From the IMG/VR virus record IMGVR_UViG_3300030019_000570, positions 1-64,000 of that record: 64,000 bases of DNA. One strand, given 5' to 3'. Both the position numbers and the translations under genes were made by a program. Below, piece after piece: positions 1 to 7,220 of the stretch. The DNA is from a virus. Under the pieces are notes generated by a model. The model did no database searches. It was not told the DNA's origin and was given only the letters and a program-made list of their open reading frames with translations. Position 1 is the stretch's first letter; each line of letters begins with the position of its first letter.

Positions 1-1
1 T

Positions 2-754
2 ACTCAAAGAAATCCATTGGATTTTATTACCCGTAAAGCTATGATCGAAGCACATTTTAGAAATAGAATATCTTCAATTGTACCACTTGCTGATTGTAAA
101 TCCAATGAAGTATGGTCTACTCAAATTAGTACTAAAGTAAGAGATATTTTTCCATCTGGAACAGTTACTCTTTATGGAGGTAAAGATTCGTTTATTCCAT
201 ATTATACTGGAAATTGGAAAACAACTGAACTTGAACCAGAAGTCTATATATCTGCAACAGATATTAGAAAGAAAGTTGCCGGACGTATATTAGCATCATC
301 TGATTTCAGAGCTGGTATAATTTATTCGGTTTTTTCACAATATCCCCGCTCATTTTCAACAGTTGATGTTGCAATCTTTAATGAAAAAGGTGAAATTCTA
401 TTAGGTCAAAAACCTGATGAAAAAGAATGGTGTTTTGTTGGAGGATTTGTTGATGTTACTGATGAATCCGATGAAGCTGCTGCTCGTCGTGAAGGTAGAG
501 AAGAAACAGGTCTTGAACTTGCTGACTTTGAATTCGTTTGTTCAAAACGTGTAGAAGATTGGCGATATAAGAATTCACATGATGCTAAAATTATGACGCA
601 TTTATACAAATGTAAATATACTTTTGGTAGTCCACAACCTCAAGATGATATTGCTGCCTTAAAATGGTTCCCATACGGTCCTGAGCTAGACAAAATCTTG
701 GTTGGAGAACATAAAAAGTTATTAGTTGACTTATTAAAAAATACTGAAAAATGA
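2..754 (+). CDS. nadM: NMN adenylyltransferase-Nudix protein (5' end outside window)
   Basis: The reading frame is open to the window edge, so the N-terminal nucleotidyl-transferase part with its GxFxPxHxGH-type motif is missing. ISATDIRKK near residue 80 matches the SxTxIR ATP-binding motif of NMN adenylyltransferases. The C-terminal half is a Nudix domain with box REGREETGL preceded by GGFVDV. The pair of domains is the NadM-Nudix architecture: NMN + ATP to NAD+, with a pyrophosphohydrolase attached. It shares its transcription direction with a nicotinamide phosphoribosyltransferase 0.9 kb downstream, so the two would give a two-step route from nicotinamide to NAD+. Its TGA stop overlaps the next ATG (ATGA), so UGA ends translation here. 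Confidence 0.85.
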   Translation, partial: TQRNPLDFITRKAMIEAHFRNRISSIVPLADCKSNEVWSTQISTKVRDIFPSGTVTLYGGKDSFIPYYTGNWKTTELEPEVYISATDIRKKVAGRILASSDFRAGIIYSVFSQYPRSFSTVDVAIFNEKGEILLGQKPDEKEWCFVGGFVDVTDESDEAAARREGREETGLELADFEFVCSKRVEDWRYKNSHDAKIMTHLYKCKYTFGSPQPQDDIAALKWFPYGPELDKILVGEHKKLLVDLLKNTEK

Positions 755-1089
755 AAAAATACTACAGAGTATGTAACATAAATACCCATCAAGGTTTATG
801 GTATGATTATAAAGGTATTTTTACAGGATTAATTCATAATGATTTTAATTTTTGTTTAAATTCAAAACTTGAAATGGATTTTGATCCTAAATTAGTAGGC
901 TGGTTATCAGTTACTGAATCATTAGAGGGTTTATATCAATGGTTTCCTAAAGCAGATATTATTAAACTTCAAAAATTTGGATGGTTTGTTCATGAATTTG
1001 AAGCAGTTGATATTAAATTTTATGAAAGATTTCAACACGATGTTATTAAACAAGACACTTCAAAATTTATTAAATTAATAAAACTATAA
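751..1089 (+). CDS. hypothetical protein, 112 aa, aromatic-rich
   Basis: Starts in the ATGA overlap with the nadM stop, so it is translationally linked. It is rich in Trp, Tyr and Phe, and the stretch GLWYDYKGIFTGLIHNDF resembles small phage proteins of unknown function. No catalytic motif or membrane segment is visible. Confidence 0.75.
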   Translation: MKKYYRVCNINTHQGLWYDYKGIFTGLIHNDFNFCLNSKLEMDFDPKLVGWLSVTESLEGLYQWFPKADIIKLQKFGWFVHEFEAVDIKFYERFQHDVIKQDTSKFIKLIKL

Positions 1090-1214
1090 TGGAAACGTAC
1101 TTTAACGCAATTACTACAATGAATTTACAAGAAGGTATAATTTTTACAGGTATTTGTATCGTTGTAATAATTGTATTAGGTACATTCATTAAAAACATTA
1201 ACGATCATATTTAA
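1089..1214 (+). CDS. small single-pass membrane protein, 41 aa
   Basis: ATG overlaps the previous TAA by one base. After about 15 polar residues there is one hydrophobic segment (IIFTGICIVVIIVLGTF) and a short polar tail. It fills the gap between two well-supported genes exactly, which is the main reason to accept it. Function unknown. Confidence 0.55.
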   Translation: METYFNAITTMNLQEGIIFTGICIVVIIVLGTFIKNINDHI

Positions 1215-1217
1215 ACA

Positions 1218-1664
1218 ATGGTAATTAAAGCTCCAAATAATATAAATCAACGAGATATACATAAACCTTCTATGTTTTTAGCAGGTAGTATTGAAATGGG
1301 TCAAGCTGAAAATTGGCAAGATACTATGACAAAATATTTTGAAAAAGATTTTAATATATTTAATCCTCGTAGAGATAATTGGGATAGTTCTTGGGTTCAA
1401 TCTTTTGATAATCCTGAATTTTTTCAACAAGTTTCTTGGGAATTACACGCATTAGATTTTTCTGATATAATTATTATGTATTTTGATCCTAAAACTATGT
1501 CTCCAATTAGTTTATTAGAATTAGGTTTATATGCAACTTCTAAAAAGTTACATGTAATTTGTCCTGAAGGATTTTGGAGAAAAGGTAATATAGAAATTGT
1601 ATGTTCTAAATATAATATTCCTTTATACAATAGTATTGAAGAATTTAAAAATAAATTTAAATAA
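1218..1664 (+). CDS. nucleoside 2-deoxyribosyltransferase-like protein
   Basis: The N-terminal FLAGSIEMGQAENWQ is the signature opening of the nucleoside 2-deoxyribosyltransferase-like family, followed by a glutamate- and aspartate-rich Rossmann-type core (DIIIMYFDP, LLELGLYA) in which LLELG holds the expected catalytic Glu. Length of 148 aa is normal for the family. These enzymes break or exchange N-glycosidic bonds. Lying between two NAD+ salvage genes suggests a role with nicotinamide riboside or nucleotide substrates, but that is inference from position. Stops one base before the next ATG. Confidence 0.72.
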   Translation: MVIKAPNNINQRDIHKPSMFLAGSIEMGQAENWQDTMTKYFEKDFNIFNPRRDNWDSSWVQSFDNPEFFQQVSWELHALDFSDIIIMYFDPKTMSPISLLELGLYATSKKLHVICPEGFWRKGNIEIVCSKYNIPLYNSIEEFKNKFK

Positions 1665-3095
1665 ATGCCAAAATTTCATCCAACAACCGCAACTGATGCA
1701 TATAAATTTGTGCATTGGACGCAACGTCCTTCGGGATTGACAAGACTTATGTCTTATGGAGAACCTCGTGTAGGAGGTCAACACTCTCATATTGTTTTCT
1801 ATGGTATACAATATTTCATAAAAGAATATTTTATGACTGTTGTCACTAATGAAGATATTGAACGTGGTGCTCGTAGAAGTTTAAATACTTTTGGTAACCC
1901 TGGTTATTTCCCTCAAGAAATTTGGGAAAAAGTTCGCGATTTAGGATATTATCCTTTAGAAATCAAAGCTGTAAAAGAAGGAACTGTTGTTCCAACTGGT
2001 AATGTTTGTTATACAATTGAAGCTACTGAAGAGTGGTTTGCACCAATGGTTAGTCACTTCGAACCTTGGTTAATGTGGAATTGGTATCCAGTTGCCGTTG
2101 CTACTCGTATGTATAATATTCATAAAGGTATTACTCCATCATTCAAAATCTCTACTAACAACGCTATGTTGGATTATGTAGTTAATGATTTTGGATTAAG
2201 AGGTGCTCAAGGTCATGAAGCTGCTTGTTTAGGTGGTTCTGCTGCTTTAATCTTTTCTGATGGTTCTGATAATGTTCCAGCAATGGAATTTATTGAAGAC
2301 TATTACGGAGATGCAACCGTAGGAAAATCTGTATGGGCAACTGAACACTCAGTAGCAACTGTATTTGGTCCTGGTCAGGGAGAATTTGATTATGTCAATG
2401 CTCAATTTGATCGCGCTGGTGACGATGCTATGGTATCAATTGTTATTGATTCTTATGATGATACTAATTTCATTAAAAATGTTATTGGTTCAGAAGCAAT
2501 CAAACAACGTATTATCGCACGTCCAGGTAGAACTATTTTACGTCCGGATTCTGGTGTTCCGTTAACAAATATGATTAAGTATTCTGAAATGCTTGGTAAT
2601 ATTTTTGGATATCACTTAAATGAAGTAGATTACAGAGTAATTAATCATAATGTAGGCTTAATTCAAGGAGATGGTATGAATGAAAATTCAATCGTTGATA
2701 TTTATTCAGAATACATTAAAACTGGTTGGTCTTGTGAAAACTTTGCGGTTGGTTCAGGTGGTGGTTTGCTTGTTGAAGGATTGACCAGAGATACAGATCG
2801 TTGGGCAGTAAAATGCTGTTTCGCTGTAATTGATGGAGAATCAAAAGATATTCGTAAATCTCCTAAAGGAGATATGACTAAAGCTTCAAAAGCTGGTATT
2901 TTGAAACTTCATAAAGCCGGATCAGAATTCATTACTATCGAAAGTTCTAAAGAACAATATGGTATTAATAATGGATATGCTGATGAACTTGAAATAGTTT
3001 ATCGTAATGGTAAATTAATGAGAGATCAACATTGGACAGAAATTCGCACTATTGCTAAGAGTTATCTTGAAGCCGATTTAAAAACAAGTAAATAA
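1665..3095 (+). CDS. nampt: nicotinamide phosphoribosyltransferase
   Basis: 476 aa, normal length for NAMPT. ATEHSVA carries the expected active-site His; RPDSGVPL, QGDGMNENS and AVGSGGGLL are conserved PRPP/product-binding segments of the family, and the C-terminal part (KASKAGILKLH, YGINNGYADEL) also aligns by eye with vertebrate NAMPT. Reaction: nicotinamide + PRPP to NMN. With the adenylyltransferase at the window start this forms a complete nicotinamide-to-NAD+ pathway of the kind phages use to rebuild NAD+ after host defence enzymes deplete it. Followed by a strong terminator that ends the first operon. Confidence 0.93.
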   Translation: MPKFHPTTATDAYKFVHWTQRPSGLTRLMSYGEPRVGGQHSHIVFYGIQYFIKEYFMTVVTNEDIERGARRSLNTFGNPGYFPQEIWEKVRDLGYYPLEIKAVKEGTVVPTGNVCYTIEATEEWFAPMVSHFEPWLMWNWYPVAVATRMYNIHKGITPSFKISTNNAMLDYVVNDFGLRGAQGHEAACLGGSAALIFSDGSDNVPAMEFIEDYYGDATVGKSVWATEHSVATVFGPGQGEFDYVNAQFDRAGDDAMVSIVIDSYDDTNFIKNVIGSEAIKQRIIARPGRTILRPDSGVPLTNMIKYSEMLGNIFGYHLNEVDYRVINHNVGLIQGDGMNENSIVDIYSEYIKTGWSCENFAVGSGGGLLVEGLTRDTDRWAVKCCFAVIDGESKDIRKSPKGDMTKASKAGILKLHKAGSEFITIESSKEQYGINNGYADELEIVYRNGKLMRDQHWTEIRTIAKSYLEADLKTSK

Positions 3096-3097
3096 CT

Positions 3098-3132
3098 AAA
3101 TTACACTGGGATTAATTTCCCAGTGTAATTTT
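3098..3132 (+). terminator. intrinsic terminator after nampt
   Basis: 13-bp perfect inverted repeat (AAATTACACTGGG / CCCAGTGTAATTT) with an 8-base loop and a following T run, directly after the TAA of nampt. Confidence 0.9.
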
Positions 3133-3144
3133 TATACTAACATT

Positions 3145-3372
3145 ATGTTTATAACATTTTTAATCTGGTATTTTATCGGAGTAATATTATCAATATTCAT
3201 GTTATCATTTGTTAATGATTTGTGTGATCATGATTATGAAAAATGTGAAGTTGCCTGGGCTTTCATGAGTTGGATTGTTGTAATTTTTAGTATTTATTAC
3301 ATTATTACAATATCAAAAATATTTAAATGGAAACCAAGTTTAAAAAACTTATGGAAAAAGAAAAAGCAGTAA
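3145..3372 (+). CDS. small membrane protein, 75 aa
   Basis: Two hydrophobic segments (about residues 2-24 and 40-58) separated by an acidic, Cys-containing loop (NDLCDHDYEKCE), and a Lys-rich C-terminus expected to be cytoplasmic. Function unknown. Confidence 0.65.
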   Translation: MFITFLIWYFIGVILSIFMLSFVNDLCDHDYEKCEVAWAFMSWIVVIFSIYYIITISKIFKWKPSLKNLWKKKKQ

Positions 3373-3827
3373 TCTTTGATTTAGATCTTACTACTTTGTA
3401 TCATACTAACAGAAGTCCTTTTGATTGGAGTGATTTATCAGGTGACGTGCTTATTAAAAGTGTTGGTGAACTAATGCAATCACTAGCTATGCAAGGATAT
3501 ATGATTTTACTTGTTACAGGGAGACCTGAACGAGTAAGACCTCAAACCGAAGCATGGTTAATTGAAAAACTAGAAGACGGAGGACTTCTGTATGATGATG
3601 AATATAAATTATTCATGAAACAAGGTATAGACTATACTAAATCATATTTATCGAAAGAAGCTACTTTAAAGAAGCTTCAAGAAGAGTATGACATTCTTAT
3701 GGCATTTGATGATGATAATCGTTGTGCTGAGATGTATGTAAGAAATGGTATTATAACAATGATGCCAATGAACTATAAAGTTCCACCAAAAAAAGTTCAA
3801 CAAGAACTAGAATTCCCTAAAGAATAG
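3351..3827 (+). CDS. HAD-superfamily phosphatase
   Basis: FDLDLTT close to the N-terminus is HAD motif I (DxD nucleophile pair), LLVTGRPE is motif II, and AFDDDNRCAEMY near the end is motif IV with the acidic metal ligands. This arrangement matches the small HAD phosphatases of phages, including polynucleotide 3'-phosphatase domains, although no kinase domain is attached. I use the ATG at 3351, which puts motif I about 10 residues in; an upstream ATG at 3327 is possible. It overlaps the preceding gene by 22 bases. Confidence 0.75.
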   Translation: MEKEKAVIFDLDLTTLYHTNRSPFDWSDLSGDVLIKSVGELMQSLAMQGYMILLVTGRPERVRPQTEAWLIEKLEDGGLLYDDEYKLFMKQGIDYTKSYLSKEATLKKLQEEYDILMAFDDDNRCAEMYVRNGIITMMPMNYKVPPKKVQQELEFPKE

Positions 3828-3831
3828 AATA

Positions 3832-4239
3832 ATGACTGATATTGAGAAATATATAATAGGAGCGTTGATTACGAATCCTAAGAATGATAAGGATGTTGGA
3901 TTTAATTCCGCATTAATCACATTACTTAAAGGTATGGCTGCAGGAATTCCATTGGATTTAACTGAAGCTAATAATGCTAATAACACAGAACCTGAAGTTG
4001 ACGCAGGTCTTGATGCTGTATTATCTTTACGTATTACAAAACGTTCTGCATTAAGAAAAGAAATCACAAAAGTCAATACTGATTTTGGTTATAGTGTTGA
4101 TAATAAAGAACTTGATAGAATAATAACAGAATTTGATGCTGGTTCTAAACTTGCAGCTGTAAAGATTCTTAAAGAAATATCACGTTTTGGTTTAAAAGAA
4201 GCTGCTGATTGTGTGAGTATATTACAAACAATTCATTAA
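3832..4239 (+). CDS. protein with ribosomal L7/L12 C-terminal-like motif
   Basis: 135 aa. The last 35 residues, with KLAAVKILKEISRFGLKEA, closely resemble the first helix-turn-helix of the bL12 C-terminal domain, which in bacteria reads KxxVIKxVRxxTGLGLKEAK and contacts translation GTPases. The rest is not recognisably bL12: residues 40-60 are Asn/Asp/Glu-rich, and the L10-binding N-terminal helices are not evident. It could be a phage L12 mimic that binds translation factors, or an unrelated protein carrying the same small motif. An ATG-proximal TAG stop of the preceding gene lies 5 bases upstream. Confidence 0.6.
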   Translation: MTDIEKYIIGALITNPKNDKDVGFNSALITLLKGMAAGIPLDLTEANNANNTEPEVDAGLDAVLSLRITKRSALRKEITKVNTDFGYSVDNKELDRIITEFDAGSKLAAVKILKEISRFGLKEAADCVSILQTIH

Positions 4240-4252
4240 CAAATAAAATAAA

Positions 4253-4495
4253 ATGGTAAAAGCTGATTACGTATACACAAACGCCGATGGTATCATTAAT
4301 ATTGTCGACTTAAATTTAGGAAACATGTCTGTAACAAATGATGCAGAGAATGTTTTAACTGAAATAAATGATTCTGAGGAAATTACCGACATGCGTGTAG
4401 TTTACATAGACTCAGAAGAAGAGTTAAGTGAAATGATTCCTGTTTGGGAAAGTGGTAAATGTGTAAGCGTAACGTTTAAACCATTTGTACCATAA
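4253..4495 (+). CDS. hypothetical acidic protein, 80 aa
   Basis: Clean ORF between two tightly spaced genes; strongly acidic with alternating hydrophobics that suggest a beta-rich fold. No motif recognised. Confidence 0.65.
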   Translation: MVKADYVYTNADGIINIVDLNLGNMSVTNDAENVLTEINDSEEITDMRVVYIDSEEELSEMIPVWESGKCVSVTFKPFVP

Positions 4496-4502
4496 TAATC
4501 TT

Positions 4503-4634
4503 ATGCGAATTCGAATAGTAAATAGAAAATATCTAATTGGTGGTAAATGGTTCAGATTTGAAAAAATGATGAATATACAGTGTATTGGATATAAGTTTGC
4601 GATTGGTAAATTTGAAATAAGACTTTATATATAA
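4503..4634 (+). CDS. hypothetical basic peptide, 43 aa
   Basis: Short ORF (starts MRIRIVNRKY) rich in Arg, Lys and aromatic residues; spacing of 7 bases upstream and 3 downstream fits the operon. Below the size where coding can be judged safely. Confidence 0.45.
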   Translation: MRIRIVNRKYLIGGKWFRFEKMMNIQCIGYKFAIGKFEIRLYI

Positions 4635-4637
4635 AAT

Positions 4638-4775
4638 ATGGAAGAAGAACTTTTAAAAATCTTTCGCAAATATAAAATAATTGCGACCGGTTCTGATCAA
4701 GTTATTATTGCTGAAATTATTGAAGTATTTAATAATCATACTGAACCATATGAATTTCTAGATTCTGAAAAATGA
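4638..4775 (+). CDS. hypothetical protein, 45 aa
   Basis: Short ORF, acidic, probably helical, ending in TGA. About 115 bases without a gene follow it. Confidence 0.5.
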   Translation: MEEELLKIFRKYKIIATGSDQVIIAEIIEVFNNHTEPYEFLDSEK

Positions 4776-4892
4776 TCTTTTGTGTGTTTGAGTGAACAAT
4801 AGTAGCTCTAGATGAAAACACATGTGCTTGACAGTATTAAGAACTGTAATTTGGCCACTAATTAAAATATCTCAAGGGCATGAGAAAACAAA

Positions 4893-5231
4893 ATGGGTTT
4901 AGGTGTATTATTAACCGTTAATCTTAAAGGAAACCTTATGGGTTTTCAAAAACATGTTGACAATCAAATTGTCACTGTTGACGTCTCAGAAGTTGGAGCA
5001 AAACATCCAAATTTCATTTCCAGAAAAATCAAACACTCTGATCGCTATCCTTCGGAATGCGTTCGTAAAGTGCGAATTTCTGAAGAAGTGGTAAATGAAT
5101 GGAACAAACCGGACTGTCCACATTGGGAGAAACCTGCTCAATGGAAATCTATGTCGAAAGATCAAAGATTTAAATCTCATGTCAATCGATATGATGAAGG
5201 TTTCGGAGTTAAGTATGACTTCGTTCAATAG
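4893..5231 (+). CDS. hypothetical protein, 112 aa
   Basis: Basic protein with several Trp and one CPHWEKPAQW segment. A second in-frame ATG at 4938 would remove a hydrophobic N-terminus and may be the real start. No family recognised. Codon use is richer in G/C at third positions than in the neighbours, as is the next gene, suggesting strong expression or a different origin. Confidence 0.65.
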   Translation: MGLGVLLTVNLKGNLMGFQKHVDNQIVTVDVSEVGAKHPNFISRKIKHSDRYPSECVRKVRISEEVVNEWNKPDCPHWEKPAQWKSMSKDQRFKSHVNRYDEGFGVKYDFVQ

Positions 5232-5256
5232 TATTAACTTTTAAAAATTTAACAAA

Positions 5257-5496
5257 ATGTTTAAATTTATTACAAACTTGTTCAAGTCAGTTGATTTTGG
5301 TGCTAAACGTGCTAAAATTATGGGAACTTTTACAAAAGCATTATCTGATGCTCAAAAACTCGACGCTGAATTAAAAGCAAGTATTGATGAAAAAGAAGCC
5401 AAACGCGCTGCTATTCTGAAAGAAATTGATGATCATTCATCTATTCAGGCTCAAAACACTCGATTTATCGAAAATCTTACTAAATTAGTTGAGTAA
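5257..5496 (+). CDS. predicted coiled-coil protein, 79 aa
   Basis: Residues 25-70 are a continuous Lys/Glu/Ala-rich helix (for example DAELKASIDEKEAKRAAI) typical of a coiled coil. Its TAA overlaps the next ATG by one base. Function unknown. Confidence 0.65.
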   Translation: MFKFITNLFKSVDFGAKRAKIMGTFTKALSDAQKLDAELKASIDEKEAKRAAILKEIDDHSSIQAQNTRFIENLTKLVE

Positions 5497-5882
5497 TGAA
5501 AAGAATCTTGGTAATTATTGCCTTATTGATATCACTATGTTCAGCTTCAGCAGAAATTAAACGGTTTAAAACTGAATTATTTAATGCTAAAGTTTTAAAT
5601 GGAGAATGGGGTGGATGGCAAAAATCTAATGTTGTTCTAGTATGGGATAATGTTAGAGACAAGATTACGATTTATTCTACTGATATTCAGTATATTAGTT
5701 ATAACCAATTAGAAATAAAAAAGTTTAATGAAAGTACTATATTTAGTGGAAAATTTATAAATCACCACAAAGAAGTTGGACAACTGACTATTACTATTTT
5801 AAATAATGGTGATATTTATATGTCATTAACTTACCAAGATGCACAACTACTTTATAAGATATACGATATCGATGTGAAGTAA
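5496..5882 (+). CDS. exported protein with signal peptide
   Basis: N-terminus MKRILVIIALLISLCSASAE is a classic signal peptide: two positive charges, hydrophobic core, and an ASA-like cleavage site near residue 19. The Cys is not in a convincing lipobox. The mature part (about 108 aa) has alternating hydrophobics suggesting a small beta barrel. It would act in the periplasm or at the inner membrane, possibly in exclusion or host interaction, which is speculation. Confidence 0.7.
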   Translation: MKRILVIIALLISLCSASAEIKRFKTELFNAKVLNGEWGGWQKSNVVLVWDNVRDKITIYSTDIQYISYNQLEIKKFNESTIFSGKFINHHKEVGQLTITILNNGDIYMSLTYQDAQLLYKIYDIDVK

Positions 5883-5899
5883 AATTTATTGAAAGATAT

Positions 5900-5971
5900 A
5901 ACAATAAGAACAGTTAGATCATTATTTTATCATAAATTGATAATTTATGGGTTTTTATTGTTCTTATTGTT
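5900..5971. repeat. nested inverted repeats upstream of tRNA-island promoter
   Basis: A perfect 12-bp inverted repeat (AACAATAAGAAC at 5900-5911, GTTCTTATTGTT at 5960-5971) encloses a second perfect 8-bp repeat (CATAAATT / AATTTATG, 5931-5949). It ends one base before a promoter-like TACTTTTG. It could terminate the upstream operon, or be an operator; there is no T run directly after the outer arm. Confidence 0.7.
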
Positions 5972-5972
5972 G

Positions 5973-5980
5973 TACTTTTG
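5973..5980 (+). promoter_or_regulatory. Bacteroidota-type -7 element, tRNA island
   Basis: TACTTTTG fits TAnnTTTG and lies 22 bases before the first tRNA. No good TTTG -33 element at the right distance; the outer inverted-repeat arm occupies part of that zone. Confidence 0.5.
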
Positions 5981-6001
5981 TAGTCCCAATAAAAAATATA
6001 T

Positions 6002-6073
6002 GTTCGGGTCTTATAGCGGCTAGTAATCTGGGTTTTCATCCCAGCAAGCGGGGTTCGATTCCCCGTCCGAATA
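6002..6073 (+). tRNA. tRNA-Glu(UUC)
   Basis: Acceptor GTTCGGG/TCCGAAT (G-U at both ends), T arm CGGGG-TTCGATT-CCCCG, anticodon stem CTGGG/CCCAG with loop TTTTCAT. No encoded CCA. First tRNA of the island. Confidence 0.95.
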
Positions 6074-6094
6074 CAAAATATTGATAAATTAATT

Positions 6095-6313
6095 ATGATA
6101 GAAAAAAAATATTATTTACTTAGAATAAGTAATCGTGAAACACCAAGACTTATTTTTAAGTCTTCAAGCATATCAGATCTTAATAAAGTTTCAAGATATT
6201 TAAAAGATGCTATAGAAGATCATGAAATATTTTTTATTACTGAAAATGATAGTAAAGATGTAATTGAAGAATGGATTTCTGAAGAATTAATTTGTGAAAT
6301 ATTCAATAATTAA
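6095..6313 (+). CDS. hypothetical acidic protein, 72 aa
   Basis: Small alpha/beta-looking protein, acidic, packed between two tRNAs with 21 and 3 bases of spacing. No motif recognised. Confidence 0.6.
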   Translation: MIEKKYYLLRISNRETPRLIFKSSSISDLNKVSRYLKDAIEDHEIFFITENDSKDVIEEWISEELICEIFNN

Positions 6314-6316
6314 AAT

Positions 6317-6389
6317 ATAGATGTGGCGCAGTTGGTAGCGTTCTTGCTTTGGGAGCAAGGGGTCGTGAGTTCGAGTCTCACCATCTATA
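6317..6389 (+). tRNA. tRNA-Pro(UGG)
   Basis: Acceptor ATAGATG/CATCTAT, anticodon loop TTTGGGA in stem CTTGC/GCAAG, T arm GTGAG-TTCGAGT-CTCAC, A73. Confidence 0.95.
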
Positions 6390-6399
6390 CAAAATATAT

Positions 6400-6472
6400 C
6401 GCGAAGTGGTAGCAGTGGTAGCTCGCAAGGCTCATAACCTTGAGGTCGGGGGTTCAATTCCCTCCTTCGCAA
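6400..6472 (+). tRNA. initiator-type tRNA-fMet(CAU)
   Basis: Anticodon loop CTCATAA in stem CAAGG/CCTTG. The acceptor CGCGAAG/CTTCGCA leaves a C1-A72 mismatch, the hallmark that lets Met-tRNA formyltransferase act and keeps the tRNA off EF-Tu. The D stem AGC/GCT can give the A11-U24 pair typical of initiators. Only two of the usual three G-C pairs in the anticodon stem are present. A formyltransferase gene lies 7 kb downstream; a second CAU tRNA at 14590 lacks these marks. Confidence 0.85.
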
Positions 6473-6660
6473 CTAAATATCCTCAACTCTGTGACCATAA
6501 ATCGGCAATTGATAATGGTTCAAACAAAGCACAAGACAGCCGAAACTTGATTGCGGCAGAGAGGGATGTTAAAATAAAGGGTGGTAGATAGCAATTATGT
6601 GTAATTCATAAACGTATAAGTTGATTAAAGTTCTACTATATACCCAACCCTTTTTAAAAC
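6473..6660 (+). ncRNA. candidate structured RNA
   Basis: 188 bases without a credible ORF. CTCTG near 6488 can pair with CAGAG near 6560, enclosing CGGC/GCCG; the 3' part forms a longer hairpin, AAGGGT...GGTAG with CTACTATATACCC...ACCCTT, followed by TTTT. Looks like a folded RNA with its own terminator. No family recognised. Confidence 0.5.
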
Positions 6661-6675
6661 TTAAACAAATAGATA

Positions 6676-6891
6676 ATGGATTGGATTTTAATGATTTTAA
6701 ACTTATACGCTTATTATTTGATAAGTAATAAGAGAATAATTGGCTTCATACTTGGAGCAATTGGAAGTATTCTTGGAATAATATTATTCTGGAATATGAT
6801 TTCAATAGTTATAATGTATTTAGCATTTACAGTTTTAAATATTAGAGGATTTTTAAAATGGAATAAAAAATTAAAAGAAGAAACAGTCTAG
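6676..6891 (+). CDS. small membrane protein, 71 aa
   Basis: Three hydrophobic stretches cover residues 3-57, ending NIRGFLKWNKK. The size and the Asn-x-x-Gly...Lys-Trp ending recall half-size PnuC-like phage membrane proteins, which would suit a phage with NAD+ salvage, but the resemblance is weak. Confidence 0.6.
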   Translation: MDWILMILNLYAYYLISNKRIIGFILGAIGSILGIILFWNMISIVIMYLAFTVLNIRGFLKWNKKLKEETV

Positions 6892-6892
6892 G

Positions 6893-7035
6893 TCCAGAGG
6901 GCTCTAATTGTATATGAGGGAAGTGACTCTGGAATTCCTCCGTATTTAAAGTATTGGTGAATGTTATATCTAGAATGGTAATTTATTATCGTCGATGATG
7001 TTTCTATAATATACAATCGCAATTAGTATATCTTT
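6893..7035 (+). ncRNA. structured-RNA domain A
   Basis: No ORF. CCAGAG (6898 region) pairs with CTCTGG about 35 bases later, and ATTGTATAT pairs with ATATACAAT near 7010, giving a folded block that ends TATATCTTTTTT. First block of a roughly 970-base noncoding stretch broken only by tRNA-Arg. Confidence 0.5.
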
Positions 7036-7045
7036 TTTAAAATAT

Positions 7046-7213
7046 AAAATATTGAAATGTTGGCTTGGAAGCAGCAATCATCTAAAGAGTGGGACGAGAC
7101 TACGTTGATAAACCAATTCAAGTTGGAATTTAATGTGGTAAGGTAAGTTGGAGGTCACCCCGTAACTGGTAAGGACTGAAATCCCTTTGGCGTAATAGCA
7201 CATCAATATTTTT
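7046..7213 (+). ncRNA. structured-RNA domain B: mimic of 23S rRNA GTPase-associated centre
   Basis: A perfect 10-bp stem (AAAATATTGA 7046-7055, TCAATATTTT 7203-7212, then T) closes the domain. Inside, 7057-7091 matches E. coli 23S rRNA positions 1057-1091 at 30 of 35 bases as I remember that sequence, including the hairpin loop GGCTTGGAAGCAGC and CTAAAGAGTG. After about 98 inserted bases, 7190-7202 matches 1091-1103 at 12 of 13 (GGCGTAATAGCAC against GCGTAATAGCTCA). These are both loops of the L11-binding, EF-G/RF-contacting element. The base equal to A1067 is G; A1095 and A1096 are kept. Two stem positions (equivalents of C1076 and U1101) changed without compensation, so the fold may differ from rRNA or the copy may be drifting. 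Confidence 0.75.
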
Positions 7214-7220
7214 AAAAATT

